Notes under the pieces: generated by a model | What the model saw: only the letters and a program-made list of their open reading frames with translations | Databases searched by the model: none | Told to the model about the DNA's origin: nothing | NCBI RefSeq assembly: GCF_030272615.1 | Contig: NC_081413.1 | Coordinates: forward strand, 551,302,136-551,366,135 | Origin: Cryptomeria japonica | Taxonomy: Eukaryota > Streptophyta > Pinopsida > Cupressales > Cupressaceae | Length of the DNA: 64,000 bases | Direction of reading: 5' to 3' | Translations under genes and position numbers: made by a program | Shown: positions 35,261-47,496 of the stretch, piece by piece | Position numbering within the stretch: the stretch's first letter is position 1 | Layout of the letters: every line of letters starts with the position of its first letter

Positions 35261-36420
35261 GTTTCGGGCAAGTCTTCTTCTTGTTTGTACACCGTCATTT
35301 TATTTCCTATAATCTACTCTTCTAGGTGATTTTTCTGCACATATCTATTAGGGGTCTTGATGAATGCTTCTCCTGGTTCATTTTCTGACTGAACTTCATC
35401 TTCAGCACATGAATCATCATATTGGTTTACATGTGCTTGTGTTCCTTTATGCAAATCTTCATCAACTCTTACATGCACACTTTCAATGAATCTTCTTAGT
35501 CTTTTATTGTAGCATTTGTAGGCTTTGTTGTGAGTAAAGTAAGCCAAGAAGATGCCTTCATCACTCCTAGAATAAAAACCACCTAAACTATCTTCATCTC
35601 TCTTGATGGAGCATTTACTTCCAAACACTTTGAAATATTTAACTATTGGTTTTCGGTCATATCACAGTTCATAAGGTGTCATTCTGCTATTTGTTCTCAG
35701 CTGAACCTGGTTCAATGTATATATAGCAGTATGTACTACTTCCTTCCAGTACATATCCAGTATGTTTGCCTCATTCAACATAGTTCTTGACATCTCCTTG
35801 ATAGTCTAATTTTTCCTTTCTACAACACCATTTTGTTGTGGTGTTCTTGGGGCTGAATATTGTCTTTTGATTCCATGCCTCTCACAATAGTCTACAAACT
35901 CATTTGATATGAACTCACCACCCCGATCTGATCTCAGACACTTCAACTAGCATCCACTTTCCTTCTCAAACATCTTTCGAAATATTTTGAACCTCTCATA
36001 TGCTTGTGATTTGTCATGTAGGAAAGTCACCCATGTCATTCTTGAGAAATCATCAATGAACAACATGAAGTATCTCTCACCAGCTAAAGCTCTTGTTCTG
36101 GTTGGACCACACAGATCTGTATGCACAAGTTTTAAGGGCCTTGAGGTATTTTTTTCTTTGATCTATAAGGTTACCTTAGTTTGCTTACCTCTTAGACATT
36201 CATCACAAAAAGTGCTTCTCAATTTGAGGATTGGTGGTATATGTCTCACACAACCTTTCTTGCTTACTTTGACCAAATTATCAAAATGAATATGGCCTAA
36301 TAATCTATACCACAACCAGCTCTCATCTACTTGTCCCATCATGCATTGGGACTCAAAGCATTCCTTTAAATTATACACATTTCCATTTGTCCTTTTACCT
36401 TCTGCAACAATATGTCTGGT
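35261..36420 (-). pseudogene. Copia family B integrase and linker
   Basis: From the upstream side: LWYRLLGHIHFDNLVKVSKKG, FCDECLRGKQTKVTL (GAG-pre-integrase), then GPTRTRALAGERY, SRMTWVTFLHDK, CLRSDRGGEF, ERHGIKRQYSAPRTPQQNG, MYWKEVVHTAIYTLNQV, KYFKVFGSKCSIKRDEDS, and the linker HKGTQAHVNQYDDSCAEDE. Stops at about 35807 and 36163. Confidence 0.85.
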
Positions 36421-36936
36421 ACTATCCTTCCTTATCTGACAACCGATAGAGTTAAAAATGAATTTGTATCCTTTATCACACATTTGACTCACACTTAGAA
36501 AATTATGTTTTAGTCCTTCCACATAGTATACATCATGTGCTTTTAATTTTGCATCTATGTTCAAAGTACATTTTCCTTTTATCTTGGTGGAAGAGTTGTC
36601 TCCAAACCTCACAAAACCTCCATTCCAATCATCAAACTTGATGAACTTCTTTTTGTCTTTGGTCATGTGATTGGAACATCCACTGTCTACAACCCATAAA
36701 TTTCTTCTTTCTGCATGCAGGGCAATCTACACAATCATACTTGATTCTTCTTTATTCTTATCCTTCTCAACCCAAACCGGGTTGCCTTCCTTCTTCTTGT
36801 CAGTTGCAATTTTCTACTCCGGTTTTGCTTCCGACTTCTGATACGGTACTGTCTTCTTTTTCTTAGAAGTCTTGGGTTTGCAATGCTTTGCAATGTGGCC
36901 AACATTTTGATAATGATAGTATTTCACATTGGCATT
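36421..36936 (-). pseudogene. Copia family B protease and last gag knuckle
   Basis: Protease motif WVVDSGCSNHMTKDKKKF (just upstream of the open frame 36666-36163), then GFVRFGDNSSTKIKGK and VEGLKHNFLSVSQMCDKGYKF. Upstream is a knuckle-like YHYQNVGHIAKHC with the first cysteine lost and a Lys-rich KPKTSKKKK. The frame is cut at 36941 by the plus-strand family A element and continues beyond 45820. Confidence 0.85.
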
Positions 36937-36941
36937 GAATG
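36937..36941. repeat. Possible target duplication of the plus-strand family A element, left
   Basis: GAATG; the right flank at 45820-45824 is TAATG, four of five matching. Confidence 0.5.
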
Positions 36942-38361
36942 TGTTGGCATTTGCATGAAGATTGCATTAATGATATGTTATGTTATCATTGATGTCAATT
37001 GAACCGGTAATGATATTGTTGATATTGTTGTTGATATTGTCTTGTAACCGGTAGGAAGAGCTTTGTGAAGGATATTGTAAACCGGTATGTAAGTTTGTGA
37101 GTTGAACCGGTAATCAAAGTAAAAGGTTAAACCCTTTTTATGTTATGTAACCGGTAAACCCTAACAGTTGTTTTTGCTAAACCCTAACCAATTAAGGTTG
37201 TTGAATTGGTTATGTTGGTTTATGATCTGATGTTGAGTGGTAATGATGGTGACATGTAAGGTCATTTTATGAAGACAAGTTCAAAAAAATTTGGCGTGAT
37301 TGTTTGTCTAGGGAATGAGAAAAGTATATTGCATCTAATGCAAAGCGTGTGATGAGTTACTAAGTTCGATGAAGCGGTAATCAAGGAGCGGTTGAGGTTT
37401 TCTTGATTGATGTGTAGAGATTGCTATGTAATCCAAAGGTTATACTTGTACCGACTTATTTGTAATCTCGATGAGACGATTAGATTTTTTTGTGTTACTG
37501 ACCTAATTGATTTTTATTTAAGGTCAATGAAGTTGTTTTGTTTGGTGTTGGCAAGAGTTGGCAGAAATCAGTTGAGTGTGTGGTTGCCGAGCCGGAGAAT
37601 GAGTCTGTAGTTTGAGTAAAGGCAGATAGAAGCTTAAATGGATCTAATCAAGCAAATGTAGTGCTATTCAGACAGATCAAGAAACTCTTGTTGTTTTCTA
37701 ACAATTACAGCAGAATTGAAATCCCCTAACTGGGTAAGCTCTAACAAGCTTGGTTACTTGTTAGATCCTCTAACAAGGTGGTCCATTAGATTGGATTCTC
37801 ACATCCTCTATTGAGGTTACTCCTTACAGGGTATTTGCTTCTAACAAGGCATTTGTAGTCAATCCCTTAACCGGGCGATTCCTAACAGGATCAGTTCTTA
37901 ACAGGAATTTTGTAAAAGCTTTAACAAGCTAGGCTCCTAACAGGGCGAACTTCAGAAGAGTTCAAATATTTTCTTGTGAGTCTCATCTCACTGTGGTTTT
38001 TACCTATTTGGGTTTTCCACGTATAAATACTTGTGTCATGTAGTGAATGCTTTTGTGGTTATGATCTTATTGTTGATTTGATTAACTACTTAACTATTTC
38101 TAATAAGGCATGATAATCGGAAGCATTGAGAAGTGAAGCATTTGGATGTTTACAAGTTTGATGTTGTTTACTGTTAAGTTGTTGTAATAGTCGACCGGTA
38201 TTCTTATGAGTATTGATCTTGACAGTGGTATTTCATTGATAAGTTTACTTTGTATGTTTGAGTTTGAGTTTGGGAAGTTTGTATCAGTTTTTCTGTTTAC
38301 TGATTCACCCCCCCCCCCCTCTCAGTAATCTATCGGATACTTATTCTTTCATCATACCATC
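36942..38361 (+). mobile_element. 5' LTR of plus-strand copia family A element
   Basis: TGTTGGCATTTGC to CATACCATC, about 1420 bp. The final base(s) of the LTR resume at 39849 after a solo Ty3 LTR. It is closely similar to 44366-45819. Confidence 0.9.
38357..38361. repeat. Target site duplication CCATC, left
   Basis: CCATC belongs to the family A LTR end and is repeated at 39844-39848. Confidence 0.85.
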
Positions 38362-39843
38362 TGATAATCTGCAAAAAGGAGATTGTTAGGATGACAAACA
38401 CAAGCAACAAACAAACAAACAAACAAAAACTAATTGTTAGTGTTAGTGTTAGAAATCACAAATTAAAAGCTATCCTAAGCAAGCATATCAAAAGAGACAC
38501 TACACACAAAACGGAAAGCTTAATGAAACTAAGAAATGCAACAAAACATCTTCAAATGCCTTCCACCATGTTTGTAGATTCTCCTCCCTTGTTCCTCTCC
38601 TCTCCAAGTTCCCAAATGAGTGTAGCTCTTAGTAGCTTTTTGCACTATTTTTGGATGTCTTATGGAGGTTCAAGATTGTGAATAAAAGCTCATGAAAATG
38701 CAAACATGAACAAACTAAAAATGAGATATTATCTAATCTAGTGTTGATTTTAGTCCAAAAGAGTAAATGTAAATGCTTATGCTAAATTCTCTCTAAATTT
38801 CACTATAGGTTAAATGCATACAAGTTTTCAGGATCTGGATTATGAAGAAATGAACTCTATTTGTAGGTAAAATGGAGCAATGGAGGGTTGAGATTGAACA
38901 ATCTCAACAAGGGTCGGGATTGAAGGGCTTAAGATCCATGTGAGAACTTTCAACCCAATCTCGGGATGACAAATGTCAACAAGAGATGGGTTGAGAGGAG
39001 AGGGAATAAGCATTAAATGCTTGACATGACTTTAGGGTTAACTTGGGAGGTAAGGTTAATGTTGAGTTGAAAGAATAAAGCCATTATCCAATAAATAATG
39101 TCTTTATCCAATGGATAAACTCTTGTGAAAGAGTTAGTGAGGATAACCATGGTCAAAGCAATAAATGCTTGAAGAGACACATGGGTTAAATGAGGGTTGA
39201 GTTAGAGGTAAAGTCTCTAACCATGGGAGCAAGTGGATTTAACCATACATGGTTATGTACAAGCCATAAATGGTCATGTAAGAGCCATTAGTGGTTTGGA
39301 AGACTTTAGGGGTTAGCTTGTTGAACACATAAAGCATTAAATGTTTTTCAAAGACTTTGAAGGCTTTGAGAAGTGACTTCAAGTTGCTTAGGAATGTGAC
39401 AATATTTAGGAGATGGGATTAGGCTAATTAGGAATGATTAGAAGAGTCTAGAAGGGGATTTATGATTGAAAGTGGGTTTGGTGGGTGAGGAAAAATAGGA
39501 TTTAAATTAAAATAAAATTAATTTATTTCAACTTGTGGTTGCAACTTGCATTTGTAGGAGAATGCAAGTGGGGGGATTTAATGATTTAAATAAATGTTTA
39601 TTTATTTATTTAAAAGAGGAAAGGGGATTAAATTAAATAAATATGATTTATTCATTTAATTGATTGTGAATTTGGTTTAATGAATTAATTAAAATAAATT
39701 CAATAATTTATTTAGTTAATAGGAGAATGTTTGAACATGAATTAATTAAATGTTAATTTAATTAACTGTTGGCCAGTTGGTTTATTAATCAAATAAATAG
39801 CAAGTATTCATTTAATTAAAATGGACAAATTTATGTGACTACA
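38362..39843 (-). mobile_element. Solo Ty3/gypsy LTR (type G1)
   Basis: Starts TGATAATCTGCAAAAAGG, ends TTTATGTGACTACA, 1482 bp, flanked by CCATC on both sides. Its right third (TAAATAAATGTTTATTTATT, TTTAATTAATT and CAAGTATTCATTTAATT blocks) matches the 3' LTR at 25160-26501. Removing it with one CCATC restores the normal LTR/primer-site junction of the host copia. Strand is given by similarity to the G1 LTR. Confidence 0.9.
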
Positions 39844-39848
39844 CCATC
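39844..39848. repeat. Target site duplication CCATC, right
   Basis: Identical to 38357-38361. Confidence 0.85.
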
Positions 39849-39849
39849 A

Positions 39850-39863
39850 ATTGGTATCATAGC
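39850..39863 (+). other. Primer binding site, family A plus element
   Basis: TTGGTATCATAGC, one base from the initiator-tRNA-Met complement TGGTATCAGAGC. It lies right after the LTR end. Confidence 0.85.
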
Positions 39864-39919
39864 ATCTCAGGTCCTCTAAGGTTTAATCCTAACAGCTTGA
39901 GGAAAAGATCTGCTAGATC

Positions 39920-40790
39920 ATGATGAAGAAGGAAGGTCTGAAGTTCAACAGAGAAAACTATAGGATATGGAGCAACAGAACGAAGATTTACATCAAGAGT
40001 CTGGGAAGTCGGTATTGGGATCATGTAGATACTAAGTATATTGCACCTACTGGAATTCTGACTGATGATCAGAAGAAAGAACAACAAGAAAATCATCAAG
40101 CATTGGAAGCTATTATCAGTTCCATGTCTGATGTTGAATATGTAGATGTTCATGGTCTTGAAACTGCATATGAAGTATGGAAAAAACTTGAAGAAATTTA
40201 TAGCGGTGATGAACATGTTAAGATTGCTAAAGAAGAGAGTCTAAGAGGAAAGTTTGATGACATGAGGATGTCTGAAGGTGAGAATATCCAGCAGTATGGT
40301 CAAAGGATAAAAGATATAGTCAATGAAATTAAGAGTGCAGGAGGGAAAGTGGAAGATGCCACAGTGATTAGTAAGGTACTAAGAACCCTGCTACCAGTCT
40401 GTGATATTTGAGTTGCAGCTATTTAGGAGTTGAAGTCCATTGACAAAACTAAGGTAACTCTTGACTCCATCATCGGCAAACTTATTGCTTTTGAATTAAA
40501 CCGTTATGATGGTAGTATACAAAAATCTGAGTCTGCATTTAGAGCTTTTGTTTCTAACCCATCTGTGAGAAAAAGTAGAGATACTAGTCATGGTTATGAA
40601 TCTAGATCCAGCAGAGATGTTGATGATGAAGACAGTTTAGTTGAACTTGAAGAATTGTTGTCAAAGCGGTTGCCTAGAGGCACTGGTAAATACAAAGGTA
40701 AATTACCTTTAAAATGTTTTGCATGCAACAAGATTGGTCACATAGTGGTTAATTGTCCTAATGGTGAAAATGAACACAAGAGAGATAAAA
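39920..40790 (+). pseudogene. Copia family A gag (plus element)
   Basis: Two Met codons start it. The 163-codon first piece has YRIWSNRTKIYIKSLGSRYW, DDQKKEQQENHQALEAIISS, VHGLETAYEVWKKLEEIY and GENIQQYGQRIKDIVNEIKS. Two stops (TGA near 40409 and TAG near 40423) sit where relatives have Arg and Gln. The frame then continues with LDSIIGKLIAFELN and the knuckle CFACNKIGHIVVNC (near 40718-40760). All in one frame. Confidence 0.9.
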
Positions 40791-41330
40791 TCAAGAAGTA
40801 TAAGGGTAAAGGCAAGAGAGATTGTCTTATTGCTATTGATAATGGTATCATTGAAGAAGAATCTGATGATGATGCTAGTGAAGATATTGTGTTTGTAGCT
40901 ATTAAGGAAGAGATATCACACCAGAAGGCATTAGTATCCAATATGGATAACTCTGATGATTGGATCAATGATAGTGGTTGTTCACATCATATGACTGGTG
41001 ATCGGAGCAAATTTCTTTCCTTGAAAGAATTTCATGGCAGAGTTGTTAGATTTGGCAATGACTCACCTTGCATGGTTAAAGGTGAGGGATTTATTTCTCT
41101 TAATGGGAAGAGCAGTGCAAATGATGTCTACTGGGTTGAAGGTCTAAAGCGCGATCTTTTGAGTGTGCCACAACTCAATGACAAAGGAAACCCACTGGAG
41201 TTTTAAAATGGTATGTACAAAATCTTTGACAACAAAGGTGAATTGATTGCAACCAAGAAACAAACTAAAGGTAACCTGTTTCATCTCAATTCAAAAGTTA
41301 GCAACTGTTTTATTGCAAAAATAGATGATA
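40791..41330 (+). pseudogene. Copia family A protease (plus element)
   Basis: DDWINDSGCSHHMTGDRSKF at about 40955-41015 is the aspartic protease active-site region (DSG kept). VKGEGFISLNGKSSANDVYW, LLSVPQLNDKG follow, then a stop after LEF at about 41204. Confidence 0.85.
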
Positions 41331-42120
41331 GTTGGCTTTGGCATAGGAGATTTTATCATATAAACTTTGATAACATTGTTAAAAAGTGAGTAAGTCCAAG
41401 ACAGTGAGAGGTTTGCCTCAGTTAGACAAACCGGTTAATGCTCTTTGCAAAGAATGTCAATTAGGAAAGATGACTTCTTCAACTTTCAAAAGCAAATCCT
41501 TTTCAGTAGAGCACTTGTTAGATTTGGTTCATACAGATCTTTGTGGACCCATAAGAACAAAAAGCATTCAAGGTGATAGATATTTTATGATTCTCACTAA
41601 TGATTGCTCAAGGATGATGTGGGTCACATTCTTGAAAGATAAGACTGAATATTTTGATAAGTTCAAGGCATTCAGGGCCTTAGCTGAGAAAGAGAGAGGT
41701 AAGAAGATAAAATGTCTAAGGACAGATCAAGGCGGTGAATTTACTTCTGAGGAATTCACTAGGTATTGTGAAGAGAATGGTATCAAATGATAGCTTTCTG
41801 CACCAAGGACACCACAACAGAATGGTATCGCAGAAAGGAACAACTGGTCAATTGTTGAAGCTGCTAAGACAATGTTGATACAAGGAGGTGTTGCAAAAAC
41901 CTTTTGAAGAGAAGCTATCAACACAGTTGTCGACACAATGAACTGGGTTCTGGTAAAGAGAGGTAAGGAAAAGACTCCTTATGAATATTGGTATGGAAGA
42001 TCACCTAATGTTAGCTATTTTAAGATATTTGGAAGCAAATTTTTTATTAAGAGAGGTGATTGCATTAGCAAATTTGAGGCTAAGAGTGATGAAGGCATAT
42101 TTCTTGGCTACTCCACCAAG
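41331..42120 (+). pseudogene. Copia family A integrase (plus element)
   Basis: A two-base gain at an A-run near 41383 shifts frame. Then [78 protein letters not shown], a TGA-TAG pair near 41788, NGIAERNNWSIVEAAKTMLI, a TGA in the TFWRE block near 41907, and RGKEKTPYEYWYGRSPNVSY. Confidence 0.9.
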
Positions 42121-42540
42121 AGTAAGGCCTACAAATATTTTAACAACCGGACACAGAGAATTGTTGAGAGTGTTGATGTTCAAGTGGACGAATTTCCTGA
42201 AGTCTCAGAAGGAACCAGTTTAGAGAAAAAGGATGAAGATCCTTGCATTTTATTTTTGGAACCAGAAACTATGAAGTCTGAAACCGACAAAACAAATTCT
42301 GATGCAACACTTCAACCGGAACAGATAAATTCAGAAGAAGATGATGACAACGAAGAAGTTGAACTTGAAGATAATGATCATGTTATTCCTAGATATGTGA
42401 GACTGAATCACAATCCTGAGCAGATTATTGGAGATAAGGATGCTGGAGTACTAACCAAAAGAAGAATCGGAGAGAATTCTTGCATGATCTCCACCATTGA
42501 ACCAAGAACTGCTAAGTAGGTATTTGGTGATGATTATTGG
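42121..42540 (+). pseudogene. Integrase-RT linker (plus element)
   Basis: Acidic linker: ESVDVQVDEFPEVSEGTSLE, DPCILFLEPE, NSEEDDDNEEVELEDNDHVI, RYVRLNHNPEQIIGDKDAGV, then a stop at 42517-42519. Confidence 0.85.
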
Positions 42541-43400
42541 GTTAAAGCTATGGACGAGGAATTGGATTAAATTGAGAAGAAAAACACTTGGACCCTAGTA
42601 CCCCGACCGGTAAATAATAATGTTATAGGTACTAAATGGGTATACAAGAACAAGTTGAATAAAGATGGTGTTGTAGTTCGCAACAAGGCAAGATTAGTCT
42701 GCAAGGGTTATGCTCAAGAAGAAGGAGAAGATTATGGTGAAACTTTTGGACTAGTAGCAAGACTAGAAGGTGTCAGAACTTTACTTGCATTTGCAGCCCA
42801 TAAGAAACTCAAGGTATTTCAGATGGATGTTGTTTGCATTTTTGAAAGGGATATTGGAAGAAGAGATATACATAGAGCAACCAGATGGTTATGCTTTGAC
42901 TGATGAAAAAGACATGGTATCCAGATTGCATAAGGCTTTATATGGATTAAAGTAGGCACCCAGAGCATGGTATGAATGGCTTCATACACATCTAATGAAG
43001 ATAGGATTTCTGAGAACCAGTGATGATAGTAACATATATCTCAAGTTGGAAGGAGATGAAATACTAGTCAGTGAAGTATTTGTTGATGATATTATATTTC
43101 AAGGTAATGATGTCATGAGCAATAATTTTACAGATGAAATGAAAAATAAGTTTGAAATATCTTTAGTAGGGGAAATAAAAAAATTCATAGGCTTGCGGAT
43201 ACAACAAATGAAGAATGGTATTTTCATTACATAGTCTAAGTATGTGAAAGAGGTTTTGAAGCCATTTGGCAAGAGTGACTGTAAACCAATTGGGACACCA
43301 ATGGTTATAGGTTGTAAATTATCCAAGGAAGATGAATCTAAGTCTATTGATGAGAAGGAATACGGGTCGATGATTGGAAAAATACACTATGTTGTTCACA
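42541..43400 (+). pseudogene. Copia family A reverse transcriptase (plus element)
   Basis: NNVIGTKWVYKNKLNKDG, RLVCKGYAQEEGEDYGETF, ARLEGVRTLLAFAAHKK and FQMDV, a two-base loss near 42835, then GILEEEIYIEQPDGYALTDE, LHKALYGLK with a stop, EVFVDDIIFQGND (FVDD at about 43080), and KEVLKPFGKSDCKPIGTPMV. Stops near 42568, 42953 and 43231. Confidence 0.9.
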
Positions 43401-44032
43401 GTAGACCAAACATAGCACACGTAGTTGGCATAGTTGCTAGATTCCAGAAGAATCCTAAGAAAGCACACCTGATAGAAACCAAGAGAATATTTAGATACTT
43501 GAAAGGTATTGTTGACTATAGATTATGGTATCCATATGGAGGAAACTTTGATTTGAAGGCATACACAAATGTTGATTGGGCAGGAAATGTTGACGAACAG
43601 AAAAGAACAATTGGTGGAGCATTTTTTCTTGGAGGAAGGATTGTTTCATGGAGTAGTAAAAAGAAGAGTTGTACCTCACAATCTACTACTGAAGCTGAGT
43701 ATGTTGCAGCTTATATGAATTGCACATAGGCTATTTGGATGAGGCACATTTTGGAAGGTTTTAAGATGAAGATTTCAGAACCTATAAAGATTTTATGTGA
43801 TAATACAAGTGCCATAAATATTTCTAAGAATCCTATTTTTCACGCATGAACCAAGCACATTGAATTTAAGTATCATTTCTTGAGGGAAAAAGTTTCGAGC
43901 AAAGATGTTATCTTAGAGCATGTTTCTACCAAGGAGTAGCTTGCAGATATTTTTACCAAACCTCTGCCTAAGACTACTTTTGAGTATCTTAGAAGTCAAT
44001 TAGGGGTTGTCCCTCTTCATGAAGTTAGTTAA
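43401..44032 (+). pseudogene. Copia family A RNase H (plus element)
   Basis: IETKRIFRYLKGIVDYRLW, YTNVDWAGNVDEQKRTIGGA (catalytic Asp to Asn in YTN), FFLGGRIVSWSSKKKSCTSQ, TTEAEYVAAYMNC, then KILCDNTSAINISKNP and FTKPLPKTTFEYLRSQLGV, ending at a TAA at 44030-44032. Stops near 43727, 43847 and 43936. Confidence 0.9.
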
Positions 44033-44365
44033 GCATGATGTTGACTACATCAGTCCCTGAATTAATTGCAAAATTTTTACAAGGGTTGATGTAGAAGTGG
44101 ATGTATTCCACAGGGGGAGCATCAAGTTGCAGTGTGTTGTAGATGCACAGTGAAAATTTGACATTACATGTTTTACTTTCAATTTGGCATTATTGTCAAA
44201 GGGGGAGAAGAATTATGTGATTATGTGAAGGAAAACCAGTGATAGACTGAAGACAGAGAGAGCATGTGAATACTTGGTAATGTAAACCAGGATTCCTCTT
44301 CACAATCACAGCAGCAAAGCAATGGTGTTGATATTTGTATTGTCATCAATGCCAAAGGGGGAGAT
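44033..44365 (+). other. 3' non-coding region and polypurine tract, plus family A element
   Basis: Three G-rich tracts (GGGGGAGCATCAAG near 44113, AAAGGGGGAGAAG near 44197, AAAGGGGGAGATTG at 44354). The last touches the LTR and is the likely plus-strand primer. Confidence 0.85.
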
Positions 44366-45819
44366 TGTTGGCATTTGCATGAAGATTGCATTAATGATAT
44401 GTTATATTGTCATTGATGTCAATTGACCTAGTAATGATATTGTTGATATTGTCTTGTAACTAGTACGAAGAGATTTGTGAAGGTTATTATAAAATGGTAT
44501 GTAAGTTTGTGAGTTGAACCGGTAGCCAGAGTAAAAGGTTAAACCCTTTCTATGTTATGTAACCGGTAATCAAAGTAAAAGCTTAAACCCTTTCTATGTT
44601 ATGTAACTGGTAAACCCTACCAGTTGTTTTTGCTAAACCCTAACCGATTAAGGTTGGTGAATTGGTTATGTTGGTTTATGATCTAATGTTGAGTGGTAAT
44701 GATGGTGACACGTAAGGTCATTGTATGAAGACAAGCTCAAAATGTTTTGGCGCGATTGTTTGTCTAGGGAATGAGCAAAGTGTATTGCATCTAATGCAAA
44801 GCATGTGATGAGTTACTAAGCTCGATGAAGTGGTAATCAAGGAGCGGTTGAGGTTTTCTTGATTGATGTGTAGAGATTTCTATGTGATCCAACGGTTATA
44901 CTTGTACCGACTTGTTTGTAATCTCAATGAGAGGATTAGATTTTTGTTGTGTTACCGACCTAATTGATTTGTATTTAAGGTCGATGAAGTTGTTTTGTTT
45001 GGTGTTGGCAAGAGTTGGCAGAAATTAGTTGAGTGTGTGGTTGCCGAATCGGAGAATGAGTCTATAGTTTGAGTAAAGGCAGATAGAAGCTTAAATGGAT
45101 ATGATCAAGAAAATGTAGTGCTATTCAGATAGATCAAGAAACTCCTATTGTTTTCTAACAATTACAGCAGAATTGAAATCCCCTAACCGGGTAAGCTCTA
45201 ACAAGCTTGGTTACTTATTAAATCCTCTAACAAGGTGGTCCATTAGATTGGATTCTCAAATCCTGTACTGAGGTTACTCCTTACACGGTATTTGCTTCTA
45301 ACAAGGCATTTGTAGTCAATCCCTTAACCGGGTGATTCCTAACAAGATTAGTTCTTAACAGGTTTTTTGTAAACACTTTAATGGGCTAGGCTCCTAACAG
45401 GGAGAACTTCAGAAGAGTTCAAATATTTTCTTGTGAGTCCCATCTCACCATGGTTTTTACCTATTTGGGTTTTCCACGTATAAATACTTGTGTCATGTGG
45501 TGAATGTTTTTATGGTTATGATCTTATTGTTGATTTGATTAACTACTTAACTATTTCTGATGAGATATGATAACCAGAAGCATTGAGTAGTGAAGCATTT
45601 GGATGTTTACAAGTTGAATGTTGTTTACTCTTAAGTTGTTATAATAGTCAACTAGTATTTATATGAGTATTGATCTTGACAGTGGTATTGCATTGATAAG
45701 TTTACTTTGTTAGTTTGAGTTTGAGTTTGGGAAGTTTGTATCAATTTTTATATTTACTGATTCACCCCCCCCCCCCTCTCAGTAATCTACCAGATACTTA
45801 TTCTTTCATCATACCATCA
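44366..45819 (+). mobile_element. 3' LTR of plus-strand copia family A element
   Basis: TGTTGGCATTTGC to CATACCATCA, 1454 bp. It is longer than the 5' LTR mainly because of a 44-bp tandem duplication at 44517-44604. A TATA-like GTATTTAAGG is near 44972. Confidence 0.95.
44517..44604 (+). repeat. 44-bp tandem duplication in the LTR
   Basis: Two units start AACCGGTA and end CCCTTTCTATGTTATGT. The other family A LTRs have one unit, so this arose after integration or in this lineage. Confidence 0.85.
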
Positions 45820-47496
45820 TAATGATGAATTTAAAAAACTATTGTAGGATACCAATTGACTTCTCCTACATTCATCTCTTATGACCAAAACCATTACATT
45901 GATAACAAGTGACATTCATCTCTTGAAGTGTAGCAAATGAATTTCTACTTTCAAAACTAGTAGGGGGCTTATGCAACAAACTAAAATCAACAATTTTATG
46001 ACCAAACTTATTACATTGGTAACAGTAACCACGGAATTTGGGTGCATACCAATCTTGATGCATTGGACCGGCAAACCTTTGTCTCATCGGATTTTTTCCT
46101 CTCATGCTATTGACTTTAGTGAACCCCTCTTTGTCAATCTTGAACTTGCCTTTATGGTTTGCATTCTAGAACAAAGAGTGAGCCTTCCAGTTCTGAGCAT
46201 TATGGTTCACAGGCAGATTTCTTGTTGCTTCAACATAGGTCTTCTTCTCGGTAGCTTTGTTGATAGTAAAGGTTTGGTTTTCTTTACTCTCACTTGAAGA
46301 AGTAATCTGTATCTCCTTGTCGGATGTGTCTTTGAACTTTATCCCTCTTCAAATCCTAAACCTGTGGTATCTTTTGAGTGCTTCTGATTACTCAACATTT
46401 TGTCCAAGGCTTCAGTGTTGCCCTCCTACTTTCTCCTCATCTTCAACTCATCCTTGCTCTTTTCAAGCTCCTTTTTGGGCCTTACAATTTCTTCTTCCTA
46501 ATTCTGATAGTCCTTCTCTTTATTTATCAAATCGGAGGATGTAACTTCACATATCCTCTTGGCCTTTTTCAACTAGAGTTTCAAATCAGAAATTATTTTC
46601 TTGGACTCATCCAGGGATTGCCTCAAATGGTCTTGTTCTTCAGCAGCATCACACTTAACCTTTTTGAGATCTCTTCTTGTTTTAATCAACTCCTCAAGAG
46701 CACTTATGATCTTACTTTCCAGATCCACTTTAGCTTCAATATCTTCATCAACCGGTTCATCTAATGCCATAAAGATATTGGTTTTTCTTTCATCCTCACA
46801 TCAGTCATTTTCTGAGGCACTTTCTTCATCTGTGGCATCATCTTCAAAAGTATACAGGTTGTTCTGCTTCCGGTAGCTTCTTCTATCTTGTCGATAGGCA
46901 TTCTTGTTTTTATCCTTACCCAAAGGTCTGCTGGTGCTTTCTTTCTCCTCTCTAGAATTCTCACTATAGGGACATTTTGAAGCAAAGTGTCATATTTTAC
47001 CACAGTTAAAACATTTGAGATGTAATTTTCCTTTGTACTTATCGAATCCTCTTTTAAGCTTCCTTACAAAGTTTTTTACTAATGTGTTTGAGTCTTCACT
47101 AGATTCTCCATGAGTAATTTCTTCCTTACCCTTTTTGATGGAGTTGAAAGCAGCCTCTTTCTTTGAAGTTCCTTCATCGGTTGTTCTCATCTCATAAGTG
47201 GTTAGGGACCCAAATAACTCATCCATTGAAAAGGTTTTCAGATCCTTGGCTTCTTCTATTAGAGAGACCTTTGTGTCATACTTAGATGTGAGTGATCTAA
47301 GTACCTTTTTGACAACCACTTCATCAGCTGTATCTTCTCCAAGTCCTCTAATAGTGTTCACCGTTTCATCAATTCTGCGAAGATAATCAACAATCTTCTC
47401 TTCATCTTTTATCTTCAAGCCTTCAGGCTTACCTCTTAGTGTTTACATTTTAGCGTCCTTGACCTTGACATCTCCTTCAAACAATCTTTTCAACTT
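45820..47496 (-). pseudogene. Copia family B gag, central and 3' part
   Basis: On the minus strand from 47496: a capsid-like part (47418-46990, KIVDYLRRIDETVNTI, VVVKKVLRSLTSKYD, FSMDELFGSLTTYEMR), knuckle CFNCGKI-HFASKC (stop within), acidic stretch, then a Leu/Glu/Lys-rich coiled-coil-like region (46770-46400, EAKVDLESKIISALEELIKT), and two further CCHC knuckles, CYQCNKFGHKIVDF (last Cys lost) and CYQCNGFGHKR. It joins 36936 across the plus family A element and 54616 across the minus one. The long gag with coiled coil and several knuckles recalls the SIRE/Maximus copia lineage (inference). Confidence 0.8.
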
